Part shown: piece after piece, positions 32,999 to 42,067 of the stretch | How the letters are laid out: the number at the start of each line of letters is the position of its first letter | How positions within the stretch are numbered: the first letter of the stretch is position 1 | From: Candidatus Gemmiger excrementavium | Lineage (GTDB): Bacteria; Bacillota; Clostridia; Oscillospirales; Ruminococcaceae | DNA length: 62,707 bases | Assembly (NCBI GenBank): GCA_019116485.1 | Contig: DXBO01000016.1 | Coordinates: 1-62,707 of the forward strand | Direction: 5' to 3' | Notes under the pieces: model-generated | Databases searched by the model: none | The model's input: only the letters and a program-made list of their open reading frames with translations | What the model was told of the DNA's origin: nothing | Position numbers and translations under genes: made by a program

Positions 32999-33781
32999 AT
33001 GGAAAAGACCGGCCACGCACAGGCAGAGCAGCAAACCGATACGCTGGTATGGGGCAAAAACCCCGTGACTGAGTTGCTGAAAAGCGGTGACACGGTGGAT
33101 ACTGTCTATCTGGCCGATTCGCTGCCCCAGCCGGTGGCCGGATATTATACCGCCCTGGCCAAGCAGTGCGGCGCGGTGGTCAAACGGGTGCCCGGCCATA
33201 AATTGCAGAAACTCTGCGGCACGGCGGACCACCAGGGGGTGGCCGCCCGCGCCGCCCAGGTGCATTACGCCGCCCTGGAGGAACTGCTGGCCGCTGCGGA
33301 AGAAAAGGGCCAGGCGCCGTTCCTGGTTCTGTGCGACGGGGTGGAGGACCCCCACAACCTGGGGGCCATCATTCGTTCCGCCTATCTGTGCGGCGCCCAC
33401 GGGGTTGTTATCCCCAAGCGGGGCGGCGTGGGGGTCACCGGCACGGTCATGAAATCCAGTGCCGGAGCGGCGGCCCGTCTGCCGGTGGCCCGGGTGACAA
33501 ACCTGGCCCAGGCCATCCGCACCATCAAGGAACACAATGTTTTTGTCTATTGTGCAGACCTGGGCGGCGCGCCGCTGGCCCGCACCGATCTGTCCGGCCC
33601 GGTGGCGCTGGTGCTGGGCAGTGAGGGCGGCGGCCCCGGCGCCCTGACCCGCAAACTGTGCGATGCCGCCGTCACGCTGGAAATGGCGCCCGGCCAGGCC
33701 ACCGGGGTGGACAGCTACAATGTAAGCGTGGCTGCGGGTATTTTGTGCTACGACGTCCTGCGCCGCCGTATGGGAAAGTGA
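32999..33781 (+). CDS. rlmB: 23S rRNA 2'-O-methyltransferase, TrmH/RlmB (SpoU) family
   Basis: A 260-residue SPOUT methyltransferase that 2'-O-methylates a guanosine of 23S rRNA (G2251 in E. coli for RlmB). The N-terminal substrate-binding domain begins VWGKNPVTELLKSGDTVDTVYLAD. The knotted C-terminal half shows the three SpoU motifs: DGVEDPHNLGAIIRSA, LVLGSEGGGPGALTRK and SYNVSVAAGI. ATG 32999 follows AGGAGGT. It precedes the large pseudo-ATPase gene by 34 bases and is likely co-transcribed with it. TrmH-family specificity beyond 23S rRNA is possible. Confidence 0.93.
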   Translation: MEKTGHAQAEQQTDTLVWGKNPVTELLKSGDTVDTVYLADSLPQPVAGYYTALAKQCGAVVKRVPGHKLQKLCGTADHQGVAARAAQVHYAALEELLAAAEEKGQAPFLVLCDGVEDPHNLGAIIRSAYLCGAHGVVIPKRGGVGVTGTVMKSSAGAAARLPVARVTNLAQAIRTIKEHNVFVYCADLGGAPLARTDLSGPVALVLGSEGGGPGALTRKLCDAAVTLEMAPGQATGVDSYNVSVAAGILCYDVLRRRMGK

Positions 33782-33815
33782 ATTTCACCTTTAATTGTAA
33801 AGGGAGCAATCAGAC

Positions 33816-36800
33816 ATGCCAAGCAAACGTACCAACGATTCTGTAGACCGCATCCTGCAGGATCTGAATCAACAACAGACGGCGGCCGGTGTGCGGGATA
33901 CCGTGACGGACCATCAGGTGGACGAAATCCTGCGCAGCGTGGGCATTTCCACCACGCCGTCGCCGGTGGCTCCGACCCAGAGCAGTCCCATCGCGTTTTC
34001 CGGCCTGGGGAACTGGGATGACCGGGAAGCAGCGCCCGCCCCGGTTCAGCCGCGCCGCGCGCCGTCTCCGCGCCCTGCCGCACCTGCAGCCCCGGCGGTT
34101 CGTCAGGCGGCGCCCGCCGTGCAGCCCATGCCGGCCCGCCCGGCGGCCCCGGTGCAGCCGGTGGCCCCGGAACCGGCCACGCCGGAAAAGCCCGTCGATA
34201 CCGGCACACTGGGGGATACCACCCGTACCGGTATCATCAAGGGCTTTCTGCTCAAGATGTCCGCCGAAAACGGCGAAGCCAACACCGATGCCCTGAACCA
34301 GGGAAAAAATCAGTTCCAGAAATTTTTCCGGGATTCGGTGGCGGTGGTACCCGATGAAAAAGGAAAAATCCGGGAACCCGGCAAGAAAAAGCGGGGGTTG
34401 TTCGGCCTGAAATCCGCCGACGATACCGACCAGTTCGTGCCGATTCATGTGTCGCTGTCCGGCAATGCCCCGCAGGAACCGGCCACCGAGCTGCCCGAGG
34501 CGAGAACACCGGAACTGCAGGAGGAAGAATATTTCCCTGACAGGGAACCGGAAAAACCGGCCCAGGCCCCTAAAAAGCAGGGGTTTTGGGGCGGTCTGTT
34601 CGGCAGGGACTCTTTCAGTGAGGAAATCGTGATTCCCGAAGCCCGGCAAGAGGAACCCGCCGCCTGGCAGGAAAAGCAGCAGGTCCCGCAGCCTGCACAG
34701 CCGGTTGCCCGGCAGCAAGAGCAGCCCGCCGCCTGGCCGGAACCTCAGCCGGCGGCAAAGTCTGGGCGGGATGACGAGGAGGAAGCCGAGCCCGACACGG
34801 TTCAGAACGTATGGCACAGCAAATATACCCGCCCCGCGTCCGCCCCGCAGCCGGAGGGCGGCGACACCATGGAGATGCTGCGCCAGGTCAAACAGGCTGT
34901 ACGGCAGACTTCTGCTTCTACCGGCAACACCACTACGATCTACCGCAAAAAGCGCAATACCGTTGAATTTACCCCGGGCCAAAAGGTCCATACCCCGCCG
35001 CCGGCTCAGCCGGAATTCCGCGCGGGGGAACCGGTGGGGGAACCCATTGCCGTGCCGCAGCGCCGCAGCGCCGCCACAGGTTTTACCATGCAGCTGGGGG
35101 CACTGGATTCCGCCCCGCTGGACAGCACCCAGGATTTTATGAACGCCTATAACGCCGTGCGCCCCCGGCACACGGTGCAGGCTCCTGCTGTGCCCCAGCC
35201 GGTCCAGCAGCCCCAGGCGCCGCAGCCGGCAGAGACTGCACCCCGCCAGGCAGGCCGGGACCCCTATGCCGACACCCGGGCGATACCGGCATCCCAGGTA
35301 CCGGGCCGGGACCCTTATGCCGATACGCAGGTGGTGCGCCTGCCTGAAGAAGAAGAGAGCGTCTATGGCCGCCGGGAACCGGATGATGTGGATATGCTGG
35401 TGGATACCCTGACGGGTAAGATCCGTCTGACGCCCCAGGCGCCTGCCCACAGTGGCTTCACCCAGGACCTGGGCGCCGCCCCGGCGCCCGCCCACAGCGG
35501 GTTTACCCAGAATTTGGGAACTGCCCCGGCGCCTGCCCATAGCGGATTCACCCAGAATCTGGGCGCTGCCCCGGCGGCTTCCAGCGGCTTTACCCAGAAC
35601 CTGAACGGCACCGCTCCGGCGGAACCGGGCACCAAGTCCTTTGTACAGGATATTGCCCAGGCCATCAATACTGGTGCCATGGACGAAGATACCGCCGCCT
35701 ATGACGAGGCGGCCCAGCGTCTGACGGCTTCTCTGGAGGAGCAGGCGGCCAAAGACCCCCGCAGCCGCGTACGCCAGGCCCTGGGCAGTCTGCATCTGGG
35801 TGGCAAGGCTGCCGACGAGCAGGCCGACGGCCCCGCGCCCTTTGAAACCACCGAACTGCCCCCGGTACGCCGCCATGACTATGAGCGGGCCGAGGATGCG
35901 CCGGTGGTGCGCCGGGAATTGGCCAAACAGGTATTGAATCAGACTACCGCCGTGCTGGTTACGGGGGCCATTGCCGCCGTACTGCTGGTGCTGGGCCTGT
36001 TGGCCGCAGCGCTGCCTGCCCTGCCCGGGCCGTTGGCCGACATCACGGTATATCCTGCTGTGGTACTGGTGCTGCTGCTGGCGGCGGGGGGCGTGTGCTG
36101 GCGTACGGTGGCCGGCGGCGTGTTGGGCCTGTTTCAGCGCCCCACACCGGATAGTCTGGCGGTGCTGCCGCTGTTGGGGGCGGTACTTCAGTGCATTGTG
36201 CTGCTGGCCGCCAAGAGCTACAGCAATGAAGTCACCCTGCTGGCCGGCCCCGCCGTGCTGGTACTTTGTCTCAATGCTGTGGGCAAACGGATGAGCGCGG
36301 CTACTATGCAGGAAAACTTCCGCCTGGTCAGTGCCAAGGTGGAACACTCGGTGGCTTACCGGCTCAAGGATGCCGGAGCCCTGCGGGCCGTGACCAACGG
36401 CCTGGCCCAGCCGCATCCCAGCGTGCTGGTCAACCGACCCACCCAGATTTTCCGCAGCTTCCTGGCCAACAGCGAAGCACCGGCCACCAGCGACAAGAAC
36501 CAGCAGCAGTTTGCCTGGCTGACCGGCGCCTGTGCCTTGGCGGCCACGATCTTTGCGCTGATCAGCACCAAGAACGGCACCACTGCCGTTACGGTATTGG
36601 CCAGTGTGCTTTGCCTGGGCGCACCGCTGGCAGGTACGCTGCTGTCGGCTTTGCCCGCGCGGATGATGCAGCGCAGCGCCGCTCAGGTGGGGGCTGTCAT
36701 TCCCGGCTGGCGGGATATCCGCCAACTGGGCCGTATCAATGTGATCCAGGTTACGGCACGGGACCTGTTCCCCACAGGATGCGTCTCGCTGTCCGGCATC

Positions 36801-37583
36801 AAGCCGGTCAAACCGGAACACATCGACCTGGCCATTGTGTATGCGGCATCCATCCTGGCGGAAGCCGGGCCTACCCTGCGGGATGTGTTCCTGGGCATGC
36901 TGGGAGAAAACCGCAACCTGCTGGCCCAGGTGGATGACCGGGAGACTATCTACGGCAAGGGCTATGTGGGCTGGATCAACAAGCGCCGGGTGCTGGTGGG
37001 CAACCGTGCCCTGATGCAGGATTATGGTGTCAAAGTGCCCAGTATGGAGTATGAGCGCAGCCATACCGTCAACCAGCGGCGGGTCATCTACCTGGCCGTG
37101 TCCGGTAAGATGTTCGCCATGTTCCAGGTGGCTTACCAGCGCGACCCCGACACAGCGGTGGTGCTGGACAGCCTGCGCCGCAACGGTCTGTCCCTGGTGG
37201 TGGACTGCGACGACTTCAACTGTGATGTACAGCTGCTGGAAGCCGCCTACAGCCTGCCCGCCGGTGCCGTCAAGGTACTCAACGCCGCAGAGCGGGAAAC
37301 CCTGGCCCCGGCCGTGGCCTGGCTGCCCGAGAGTGAGGGCAACATGCTGCATCTGGGCAGCTTTGCCAGCTTTGTAGGGGGGCTGGAGGCCGCAGCCGGC
37401 GCTGCCGAAGGGGAACATAAATCCTCGGTGCTGGTGTCTGCGTCGGTGCTGTTCGGCTGCGTGCTGGGCGTGCTGCTGACCCTGACCGGCGGCCTGACCA
37501 CGCTGCCGCTGGTGGCCCTGGTGCTGTACCAGGCCGCCTGGTGTGTGCTGGCCCTGATCTTCCCGTTGATCCAGCGGTATTAA
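33816..37583 (+). CDS. Giant protein: disordered Pro/Ala-rich region fused to degenerate P-type ATPase
   Basis: A 1255-residue membrane protein. Residues 1 to about 700 are low complexity (Pro, Ala, Gln, Glu) with short conserved-looking islands (VDRILQDLNQQQ, TRTGIIKGFLLKMSAENGE) and four 15-residue repeats. From about 710 membrane helices begin. The C-terminal part follows P1-type ATPase order but has lost its catalysis. The CPC helix reads CLGAPLAG (933-940). The phosphorylation motif DKTGTLT is replaced by VTARDLF (979-985). The nucleotide-domain motif survives as YVGWINKRRVLVGN (to 1063). GDGxND is missing, replaced near VVDCDDFNCDVQLL. The end has two helices. Probably a non-pumping scaffold or sensor; function unknown. 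Confidence 0.75.
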   Translation: MPSKRTNDSVDRILQDLNQQQTAAGVRDTVTDHQVDEILRSVGISTTPSPVAPTQSSPIAFSGLGNWDDREAAPAPVQPRRAPSPRPAAPAAPAVRQAAPAVQPMPARPAAPVQPVAPEPATPEKPVDTGTLGDTTRTGIIKGFLLKMSAENGEANTDALNQGKNQFQKFFRDSVAVVPDEKGKIREPGKKKRGLFGLKSADDTDQFVPIHVSLSGNAPQEPATELPEARTPELQEEEYFPDREPEKPAQAPKKQGFWGGLFGRDSFSEEIVIPEARQEEPAAWQEKQQVPQPAQPVARQQEQPAAWPEPQPAAKSGRDDEEEAEPDTVQNVWHSKYTRPASAPQPEGGDTMEMLRQVKQAVRQTSASTGNTTTIYRKKRNTVEFTPGQKVHTPPPAQPEFRAGEPVGEPIAVPQRRSAATGFTMQLGALDSAPLDSTQDFMNAYNAVRPRHTVQAPAVPQPVQQPQAPQPAETAPRQAGRDPYADTRAIPASQVPGRDPYADTQVVRLPEEEESVYGRREPDDVDMLVDTLTGKIRLTPQAPAHSGFTQDLGAAPAPAHSGFTQNLGTAPAPAHSGFTQNLGAAPAASSGFTQNLNGTAPAEPGTKSFVQDIAQAINTGAMDEDTAAYDEAAQRLTASLEEQAAKDPRSRVRQALGSLHLGGKAADEQADGPAPFETTELPPVRRHDYERAEDAPVVRRELAKQVLNQTTAVLVTGAIAAVLLVLGLLAAALPALPGPLADITVYPAVVLVLLLAAGGVCWRTVAGGVLGLFQRPTPDSLAVLPLLGAVLQCIVLLAAKSYSNEVTLLAGPAVLVLCLNAVGKRMSAATMQENFRLVSAKVEHSVAYRLKDAGALRAVTNGLAQPHPSVLVNRPTQIFRSFLANSEAPATSDKNQQQFAWLTGACALAATIFALISTKNGTTAVTVLASVLCLGAPLAGTLLSALPARMMQRSAAQVGAVIPGWRDIRQLGRINVIQVTARDLFPTGCVSLSGIKPVKPEHIDLAIVYAASILAEAGPTLRDVFLGMLGENRNLLAQVDDRETIYGKGYVGWINKRRVLVGNRALMQDYGVKVPSMEYERSHTVNQRRVIYLAVSGKMFAMFQVAYQRDPDTAVVLDSLRRNGLSLVVDCDDFNCDVQLLEAAYSLPAGAVKVLNAAERETLAPAVAWLPESEGNMLHLGSFASFVGGLEAAAGAAEGEHKSSVLVSASVLFGCVLGVLLTLTGGLTTLPLVALVLYQAAWCVLALIFPLIQRY
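35445..35624 (+). repeat. Four tandem 45-bp coding repeats
   Basis: Each unit encodes AHSGFTQ(D/N)LGxAPAP; the fourth is degenerate (ASSGFTQNLNGTAPA). Units begin at 35445, 35490, 35535 and 35580. Synonymous differences between units show they are not a recent exact duplication. Confidence 0.85.
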
Positions 37584-37637
37584 GCGCCGCCGGGCCCGGG
37601 GGCAGAGGCCCTAAAAAACAGAAAGGTGGATTTGCCG

Positions 37638-38033
37638 GTGTACCGTACCCGCCAGAAACAGATGTCTCTGTACGACTACCTGCCGCCCTATCATGGGGAA
37701 CTCAGCGGCCGCAATCGCTGGCTGCTGCTGGCCGAGGCCATCGACTGGGACGGGTTTGAAAAAACCTACAGCGAGCTGTTCGCCCCAGGGGGCAAGGCGG
37801 CCATTCCGGCCCGCATCGCCCTGGGCTGCCGGGTGATCCAGCTGCACTACGGTGTGCCGGATCGGGAAGTGGTGGCTCTGGTGCGGGAAAGCCCTTACCT
37901 GCAATATTTTCTTGGGCTGGAAACCTTCAGCGACGAGATGCCGTTTTCGGCGCGCACCGTCGCCCGGTTCCGGGCCCGCATCCCCGACCGGGCCGTGCGC
38001 CCGGCGGTACGGCTGCTGCGCAGCTTTGAATAA
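37638..38033 (+). pseudogene. Truncated transposase (N-terminal DUF772-type domain only)
   Basis: About 131 codons match the N-terminal half of IS1182/IS5-type transposases: RQKQMSLYDYLPPY, AIDWDGFEKTYSELF, RIALGCRVIQLHYGVPDREVV, ESPYLQYFLGLETF and ARTVARFRARI. The DDE catalytic domain that should follow is absent; the frame stops at TAA 38033. Start is uncertain: GTG 37638 aligns with the usual N-terminus, TTG 37632 or GTG 37626 are possible. No terminal inverted repeats or target duplication were found. Either a remnant or a domesticated DNA-binding fragment. Confidence 0.75.
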
Positions 38034-38068
38034 CTTGAATCAAGGGAAAGTGAAGTAACAAAAGGTCT

Positions 38069-38935
38069 ATGGAAATGTTTATCGACGCCCTGCTGGACGC
38101 ATGGATGGACAGCGTGAAAATGCTGCCCTTCCTGTATCTGGCCTATCTTCTGATCGAATGGCTGGAACGCCACCACGGGGAGCGCATCGAGCGGGCACTG
38201 GCCGGCGGCGGGCGCTGGGGTTTTGTACCCGGTGCACTGCTGGGCTGTGTGCCCCAGTGCGGATTCAGCGCGGTGGCCTCCAACCTGTATGCCAGCCGGG
38301 TCATCACCCCCGGCACGCTGCTGGCGGTGTTCATCGCCACCAGCGATGAAGCGGTTCCGCTGCTGGCAGCCGAACCGTCCCAGTGGCCCAGCCTGGTGGC
38401 CCTGCTGCTCTGCAAGGCTGCTTTCGGCATGGTGGGCGGTGTGCTGCTGGACATTCCGCTGCGCCATGTGCTGCCTGCCTCACTGTACGGCGGTTATGCC
38501 GGGCATGCTGACGAGGTGGACTGTCACGAAGAACACGAGGAACACAGCGGTATTTTCCTGGCAGCGTTGCGCCACACATTGGAAATTTTTGTGTTCATCC
38601 TGTTGTTCAGCCTGCTGATCGGGCTGGCTTTTTCCGCCGTTGGCGAGGAAGCTATCACCACCGCCCTGGCCGGCATGGGGTTGTTCCAGCCCATGCTGAC
38701 CGCCCTGGTAGGTCTGGTGCCCAACTGTGCCGCCAGTGTGCTGCTGGCCCAGCTGTACATCCAGGGCGCCATCTCTTTCGGCAGCCTGTTTGCGGGGCTT
38801 ACCGCAGGCGCCGGGGTGGGGCTGGCCGTGCTGTGGCGGGTCAACCCCAGCTGGAAGCAGAACCTCTTTATGACGGGACTGCTGTGGGCGGTAGGCGCGG
38901 CAGCCGGTATGCTGCTGCATCTGGCCGGGCTGTGA
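38069..38935 (+). CDS. Putative heavy-metal/manganese exporter (ArsP_2-like, 10 TM)
   Basis: A 288-residue polytopic protein of the family named putative manganese transporter or 10TM heavy-metal exporter. The two-fold symmetric signatures are GCVPQCGFSAVASNLYA in the first half and GLVPNCAASVLLAQLYI in the second, each with a cysteine in a membrane loop. ATSDEAVPLL and GLTAGAGVG are further conserved stretches. A cytosolic His/Glu-rich linker (DEVDCHEEHEEHSG, about 149-162) looks metal-binding. It lies between the pseudo-ATPase and the Mn-riboswitch ATPase, which fits metal handling. Substrate is unproven. Confidence 0.82.
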   Translation: MEMFIDALLDAWMDSVKMLPFLYLAYLLIEWLERHHGERIERALAGGGRWGFVPGALLGCVPQCGFSAVASNLYASRVITPGTLLAVFIATSDEAVPLLAAEPSQWPSLVALLLCKAAFGMVGGVLLDIPLRHVLPASLYGGYAGHADEVDCHEEHEEHSGIFLAALRHTLEIFVFILLFSLLIGLAFSAVGEEAITTALAGMGLFQPMLTALVGLVPNCAASVLLAQLYIQGAISFGSLFAGLTAGAGVGLAVLWRVNPSWKQNLFMTGLLWAVGAAAGMLLHLAGL

Positions 38936-38990
38936 TTTTTTGGGAACCTTGCCCCCCGCGGGGCGATAACCTATATGGGAGGTAACATCT

Positions 38991-39872
38991 ATGCAGTATA
39001 CCATCGAGAACGACCTGCTGCGCCTGACGGTGGATTCCCACGGCGCCGAGGCAGTCAGCGTCATCCACAAGCCTACCGGGGCGGAACTGCTCTGGTGCGG
39101 TGATGCGGCGGTATGGGGCCGCCACGCGCCCATTCTGTTCCCCTATACCGGCAAACTCACCGGCGGAAAAATGATCGCCAAAGGGGTGGAATACCAGGGC
39201 GGCCAGCACGGTTTTGCCCGGGATGTGGAACATACCCTGACCAGCCAGACCGCCGATACGCTGGTTTTTGAACTACATGCCAACGCCCAGACGCTGCCCA
39301 AATGGCCCTACGCCTTTGTGTTGCGGTCCACCTTTGTGCTGGAAGGTGAGACGGTCCACCATACCCTCTGCGTAGAAAACCCTGTGGAAGAGCAGCTGCG
39401 CTTCGGCATCGGCTACCATCCGGCTTTTGCCATCCCCTTTGATGACCGTCACACCACCGAGGATTACGAAATTCGCTTTGACGGCCTGGAATCTCCGCTG
39501 TGCGTCAGTGCCCTGCCCAATGGCCTGCTCAACGGCACCAGCTACTACCTGGCCCGCAATACCGAGGCCATCGCGCTGAACGACGATTTCTTTGACAGCG
39601 ACAGCCACTGCATGGTCAATCTGCGCAGCCAGCATGTCTCTCTGGTGGAAAAGGATACCGGCCGCAGCGTCATCTGCAATGTGGAAGGCTACCCCTATGT
39701 GCTGATCTGGTCCGCCCCCAAAAAGCCGCTGCACTTTGTCTGCATCGAACCCTGGCACAGCCTGCCCGGGGAGGAGAACGGTCCTCAGGAATGGGATCAG
39801 CGCCCCTGCGCGGCCTCCCTGAAGCGCGGCGAAAGCTGGTCCACCACGCTGTCCACCACCTTTGTGCGGTAA
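38991..39872 (+). CDS. Aldose 1-epimerase family protein
   Basis: A 293-residue galactose-mutarotase-like enzyme interconverting sugar anomers. Family marks are GAEAVSVIHKPTGAELLWCGD, the substrate strand HAPILFPYTGKLTGGK, GGQHGFARDVEH carrying the conserved His, GIGYHPAFAIPF with the catalytic His, and the Glu-containing VCIEPWHSLPG. This is the LacX-like subfamily common in Firmicutes. GGGAGG precedes ATG 38991. It is followed after 12 bases by the DUF6311 gene, so the pair may be one operon; the sugar is not predictable. Confidence 0.9.
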   Translation: MQYTIENDLLRLTVDSHGAEAVSVIHKPTGAELLWCGDAAVWGRHAPILFPYTGKLTGGKMIAKGVEYQGGQHGFARDVEHTLTSQTADTLVFELHANAQTLPKWPYAFVLRSTFVLEGETVHHTLCVENPVEEQLRFGIGYHPAFAIPFDDRHTTEDYEIRFDGLESPLCVSALPNGLLNGTSYYLARNTEAIALNDDFFDSDSHCMVNLRSQHVSLVEKDTGRSVICNVEGYPYVLIWSAPKKPLHFVCIEPWHSLPGEENGPQEWDQRPCAASLKRGESWSTTLSTTFVR

Positions 39873-39884
39873 GGAATTTTTGCC

Positions 39885-41915
39885 ATGCATAAGACCACCG
39901 CTTTTCTGAAAAAGAATCGCTGGCCACTGACCGGCGCGCTGCTGGGCGCGCTGGTTTTTGTGGTTGTATACGGGGTGCGGGTGCTGGACCCCACCAGCGT
40001 GGACTGGATTTTGAACAACCCCAGCCCGGACCCCTCCCAGCATTATCTGGGGTGGGCCTTTTTCCGCAGCAGTCCCTGGCGGCTGCCGTACCTGGGGGCC
40101 AACTACAGCGTGGTCTACCCCTACCGTACCAGCATCCTGTTTACCGACTCTATTCCACTGCTGGCGCTGCTGTGCAAACTGCTCAGCCCGGTATTGCCTG
40201 CGACCTTCCAGTATTTTGGCTGGTGGGGGCTGGCCAGCTATGCCCTGCAGGGCGGTCTGACTCAGGCCATTGTCGCGCGGCTGGGTGGTGTAAAGCCGGG
40301 CCAGACCGTCCGCTGCTGGGCCATCGTGGCGGCAGCGGGGGTACTGGTATTGTTCCCGGCGCTGACCATCCGCATGTTCGCCCACACGGCGCTGGCCGCC
40401 AATTGGCTGGTACTGCTGGCGTTCTGGCTGTGGCTGCGCAGTGATGAACTGCTGCCCCGTACCGGGCTGGCCTGCCTGGCATGGGGCGGCATGGGGCTGC
40501 TGTGCGCCGGCATCCACCTGTACTACCTGCCTATGGTGGGGCTGGTACTGGTGGGCTATGCGGTCCGCCGCCTGGTCCGCAGGCAGGGCGTTGCCGCAGC
40601 GCTGCTGCCCATCCCGGCTTTCTGTGCCGCTGCCTTGGCGGAACTGGTATTGCTGGGGGCTTTCGCTGCCAATTTCGCCGGGTACTCCAACGGGTATCTC
40701 AGCGGGGCCGACCTTCTCAACCTGGTGGTGCCGGGGCTGGCCGCCAGCTGGGAACAGAACATCTACATGGGCGCCGGTGCCGTGCTGGCGCTGGTACTGG
40801 CAGTGGCCGGTGTGGCTGCAGCCTGTGCCCGGGGCCGCAGCGCCGCTGTGGTCTCCTTTGTGCGCCGCCATCGCGGCTGGCTGGGGGCTGGTGCGTTGGT
40901 ACTGGTACTGGACCTGGCGGCTGCCATGGGCAATGAGATCACCCTGGGCGGCAAGACTCTGATTACCGTCAACATCCCTCAGGTACTTATGAATCTGTGG
41001 TCCATGTTCTCCTCCTGTGCGCGGCTGGCCTGGCTGGCCGGCATGGTGCTGGCCCTGGCGGCCTGCGGTGTGGTGCTGCGGGTCTGGGGCGATAGGGCAG
41101 CGGCCCTGTTGCTGACGGTCTGCGCCCTGGTACAGGCCTGGAGTATGGGGGATGAACTGGTCAAGCGTTTTGGGGAATATCACGACCCTGCCCGCTACGC
41201 GGACCAGACGCTGCTCACCGACCCGGCCTGGGAACAGCTGGCTGCCGACGGACGGTTCACCCACCTGGCCTTTGCCAGCTTTGACTTTGAACACGACGAG
41301 TTCTGGGACCTGGCAGCCTTTGCCGCCGACCATGGCTGGACCTCCAACAGCTTCTATATGGGTCACATGGATGGTAACCTGGCCGCGGTGACCCTTGCGG
41401 GGGAGATGAACGAGCTTTCCAGCGATACGCTTTACGTCTTTGTGGACGAGGACCAGCTGGCCCGGCAGAATTTTGCGCTGCATTACTATCGGCTGGACGG
41501 ACTTCTCATCGGCAGTGTGGAACCGCTGGAGCTGGACCCGGACCCGGACCCCGGCATACCGGCCCATGCCATGGACCTGCGCCTGGCAGATGTGACAGGC
41601 GGCAGCATGACGGCGGCGGGGGTGGAACTGGGCAGCGGCGGACAGATGCTGACCGGAGCGTGGATGCTTTTTCCCGGCAGTTACCAGGTCACCCTGACGG
41701 GCAGCGGCTTTGACCACAGCTACATCTACGCCCGGCACGGTCTCATCAACCAGGAGACCACCACGCTGGACATCGAGTTTACCGGCATCGCCCCCGATAC
41801 GATGACCTTTACCTTTACCACCGGCACACCGTTGTTCTACTGGCGGGTGGGGGTGCATACCCTGGACGATACCCCTCTTACCGTCACCGATATCATGGTA
41901 GAAAAGACAGGCTGA
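39885..41915 (+). CDS. DUF6311 family membrane protein, probable GT-C glycosyltransferase
   Basis: A 676-residue protein with about twelve membrane helices (to about residue 420) and a C-terminal extracytoplasmic beta-rich domain. The N-terminal loop NPSPDPSQHYLGWAFFRSSPWRLPYLGANYS and YPYRTSILFTDSIPLLAL define the DUF6311 family, which is thought to transfer sugars from a lipid donor outside the cell. ATG 39885 follows AAGGAA. With the mutarotase and the GtrB-like enzyme at 45410 it adds to the wall-glycan genes of the window. Substrate unknown. Confidence 0.78.
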   Translation: MHKTTAFLKKNRWPLTGALLGALVFVVVYGVRVLDPTSVDWILNNPSPDPSQHYLGWAFFRSSPWRLPYLGANYSVVYPYRTSILFTDSIPLLALLCKLLSPVLPATFQYFGWWGLASYALQGGLTQAIVARLGGVKPGQTVRCWAIVAAAGVLVLFPALTIRMFAHTALAANWLVLLAFWLWLRSDELLPRTGLACLAWGGMGLLCAGIHLYYLPMVGLVLVGYAVRRLVRRQGVAAALLPIPAFCAAALAELVLLGAFAANFAGYSNGYLSGADLLNLVVPGLAASWEQNIYMGAGAVLALVLAVAGVAAACARGRSAAVVSFVRRHRGWLGAGALVLVLDLAAAMGNEITLGGKTLITVNIPQVLMNLWSMFSSCARLAWLAGMVLALAACGVVLRVWGDRAAALLLTVCALVQAWSMGDELVKRFGEYHDPARYADQTLLTDPAWEQLAADGRFTHLAFASFDFEHDEFWDLAAFAADHGWTSNSFYMGHMDGNLAAVTLAGEMNELSSDTLYVFVDEDQLARQNFALHYYRLDGLLIGSVEPLELDPDPDPGIPAHAMDLRLADVTGGSMTAAGVELGSGGQMLTGAWMLFPGSYQVTLTGSGFDHSYIYARHGLINQETTTLDIEFTGIAPDTMTFTFTTGTPLFYWRVGVHTLDDTPLTVTDIMVEKTG

Positions 41916-41931
41916 ACCGGGCAGGTTGTGC

Positions 41932-41961
41932 TTGACAAACCGCGGCCCTTTTGGCTACAAT
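41932..41961 (+). promoter_or_regulatory. Promoter of the Mn-riboswitch ATPase gene
   Basis: TTGACA at 41932-41937 and TACAAT at 41956-41961, 18-bp spacer. Confidence 0.8.
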
Positions 41962-41965
41962 GAAG

Positions 41966-42067
41966 TTGCCATGGGGGAGTAATTCCGCACCCAACGGTGT
42001 GCGGCGTGTTCGCCATACCCGGCCGCCCAGGCCCGGACCGCCGAAATCCATAGAATGAGACTCATGC
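41966..42067 (+). ncRNA. yybP-ykoY manganese riboswitch
   Basis: The leader begins with the diagnostic loop GGGGAGTA (41973-41980 region), then a P2-like hairpin CCGCAC...GTGCGG. A GC-rich P3 arm with CCCAGGCCCGGACCG follows, and the closing motif AATGAGAC (42054-42061). CATG on each side can form the base of P1. The 3' strand of P1 is also the 5' arm of the following terminator. By analogy with known members Mn2+ binding would favour P1, block termination and turn the ATPase on. The class is known to precede cation P-type ATPases. Confidence 0.8.

Noticed and set aside
33810-37418. A 1202-codon open frame on the minus strand opposite the pseudo-ATPase gene
   Set aside because: Composition is His/Arg/Gly-rich shadow translation without domains or a ribosome site; the plus frame has membrane helices and P-type ATPase order.
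37584-38068. Intact insertion sequence
   Set aside because: Only the N-terminal transposase domain is present, and no terminal inverted repeats or target duplication were seen.
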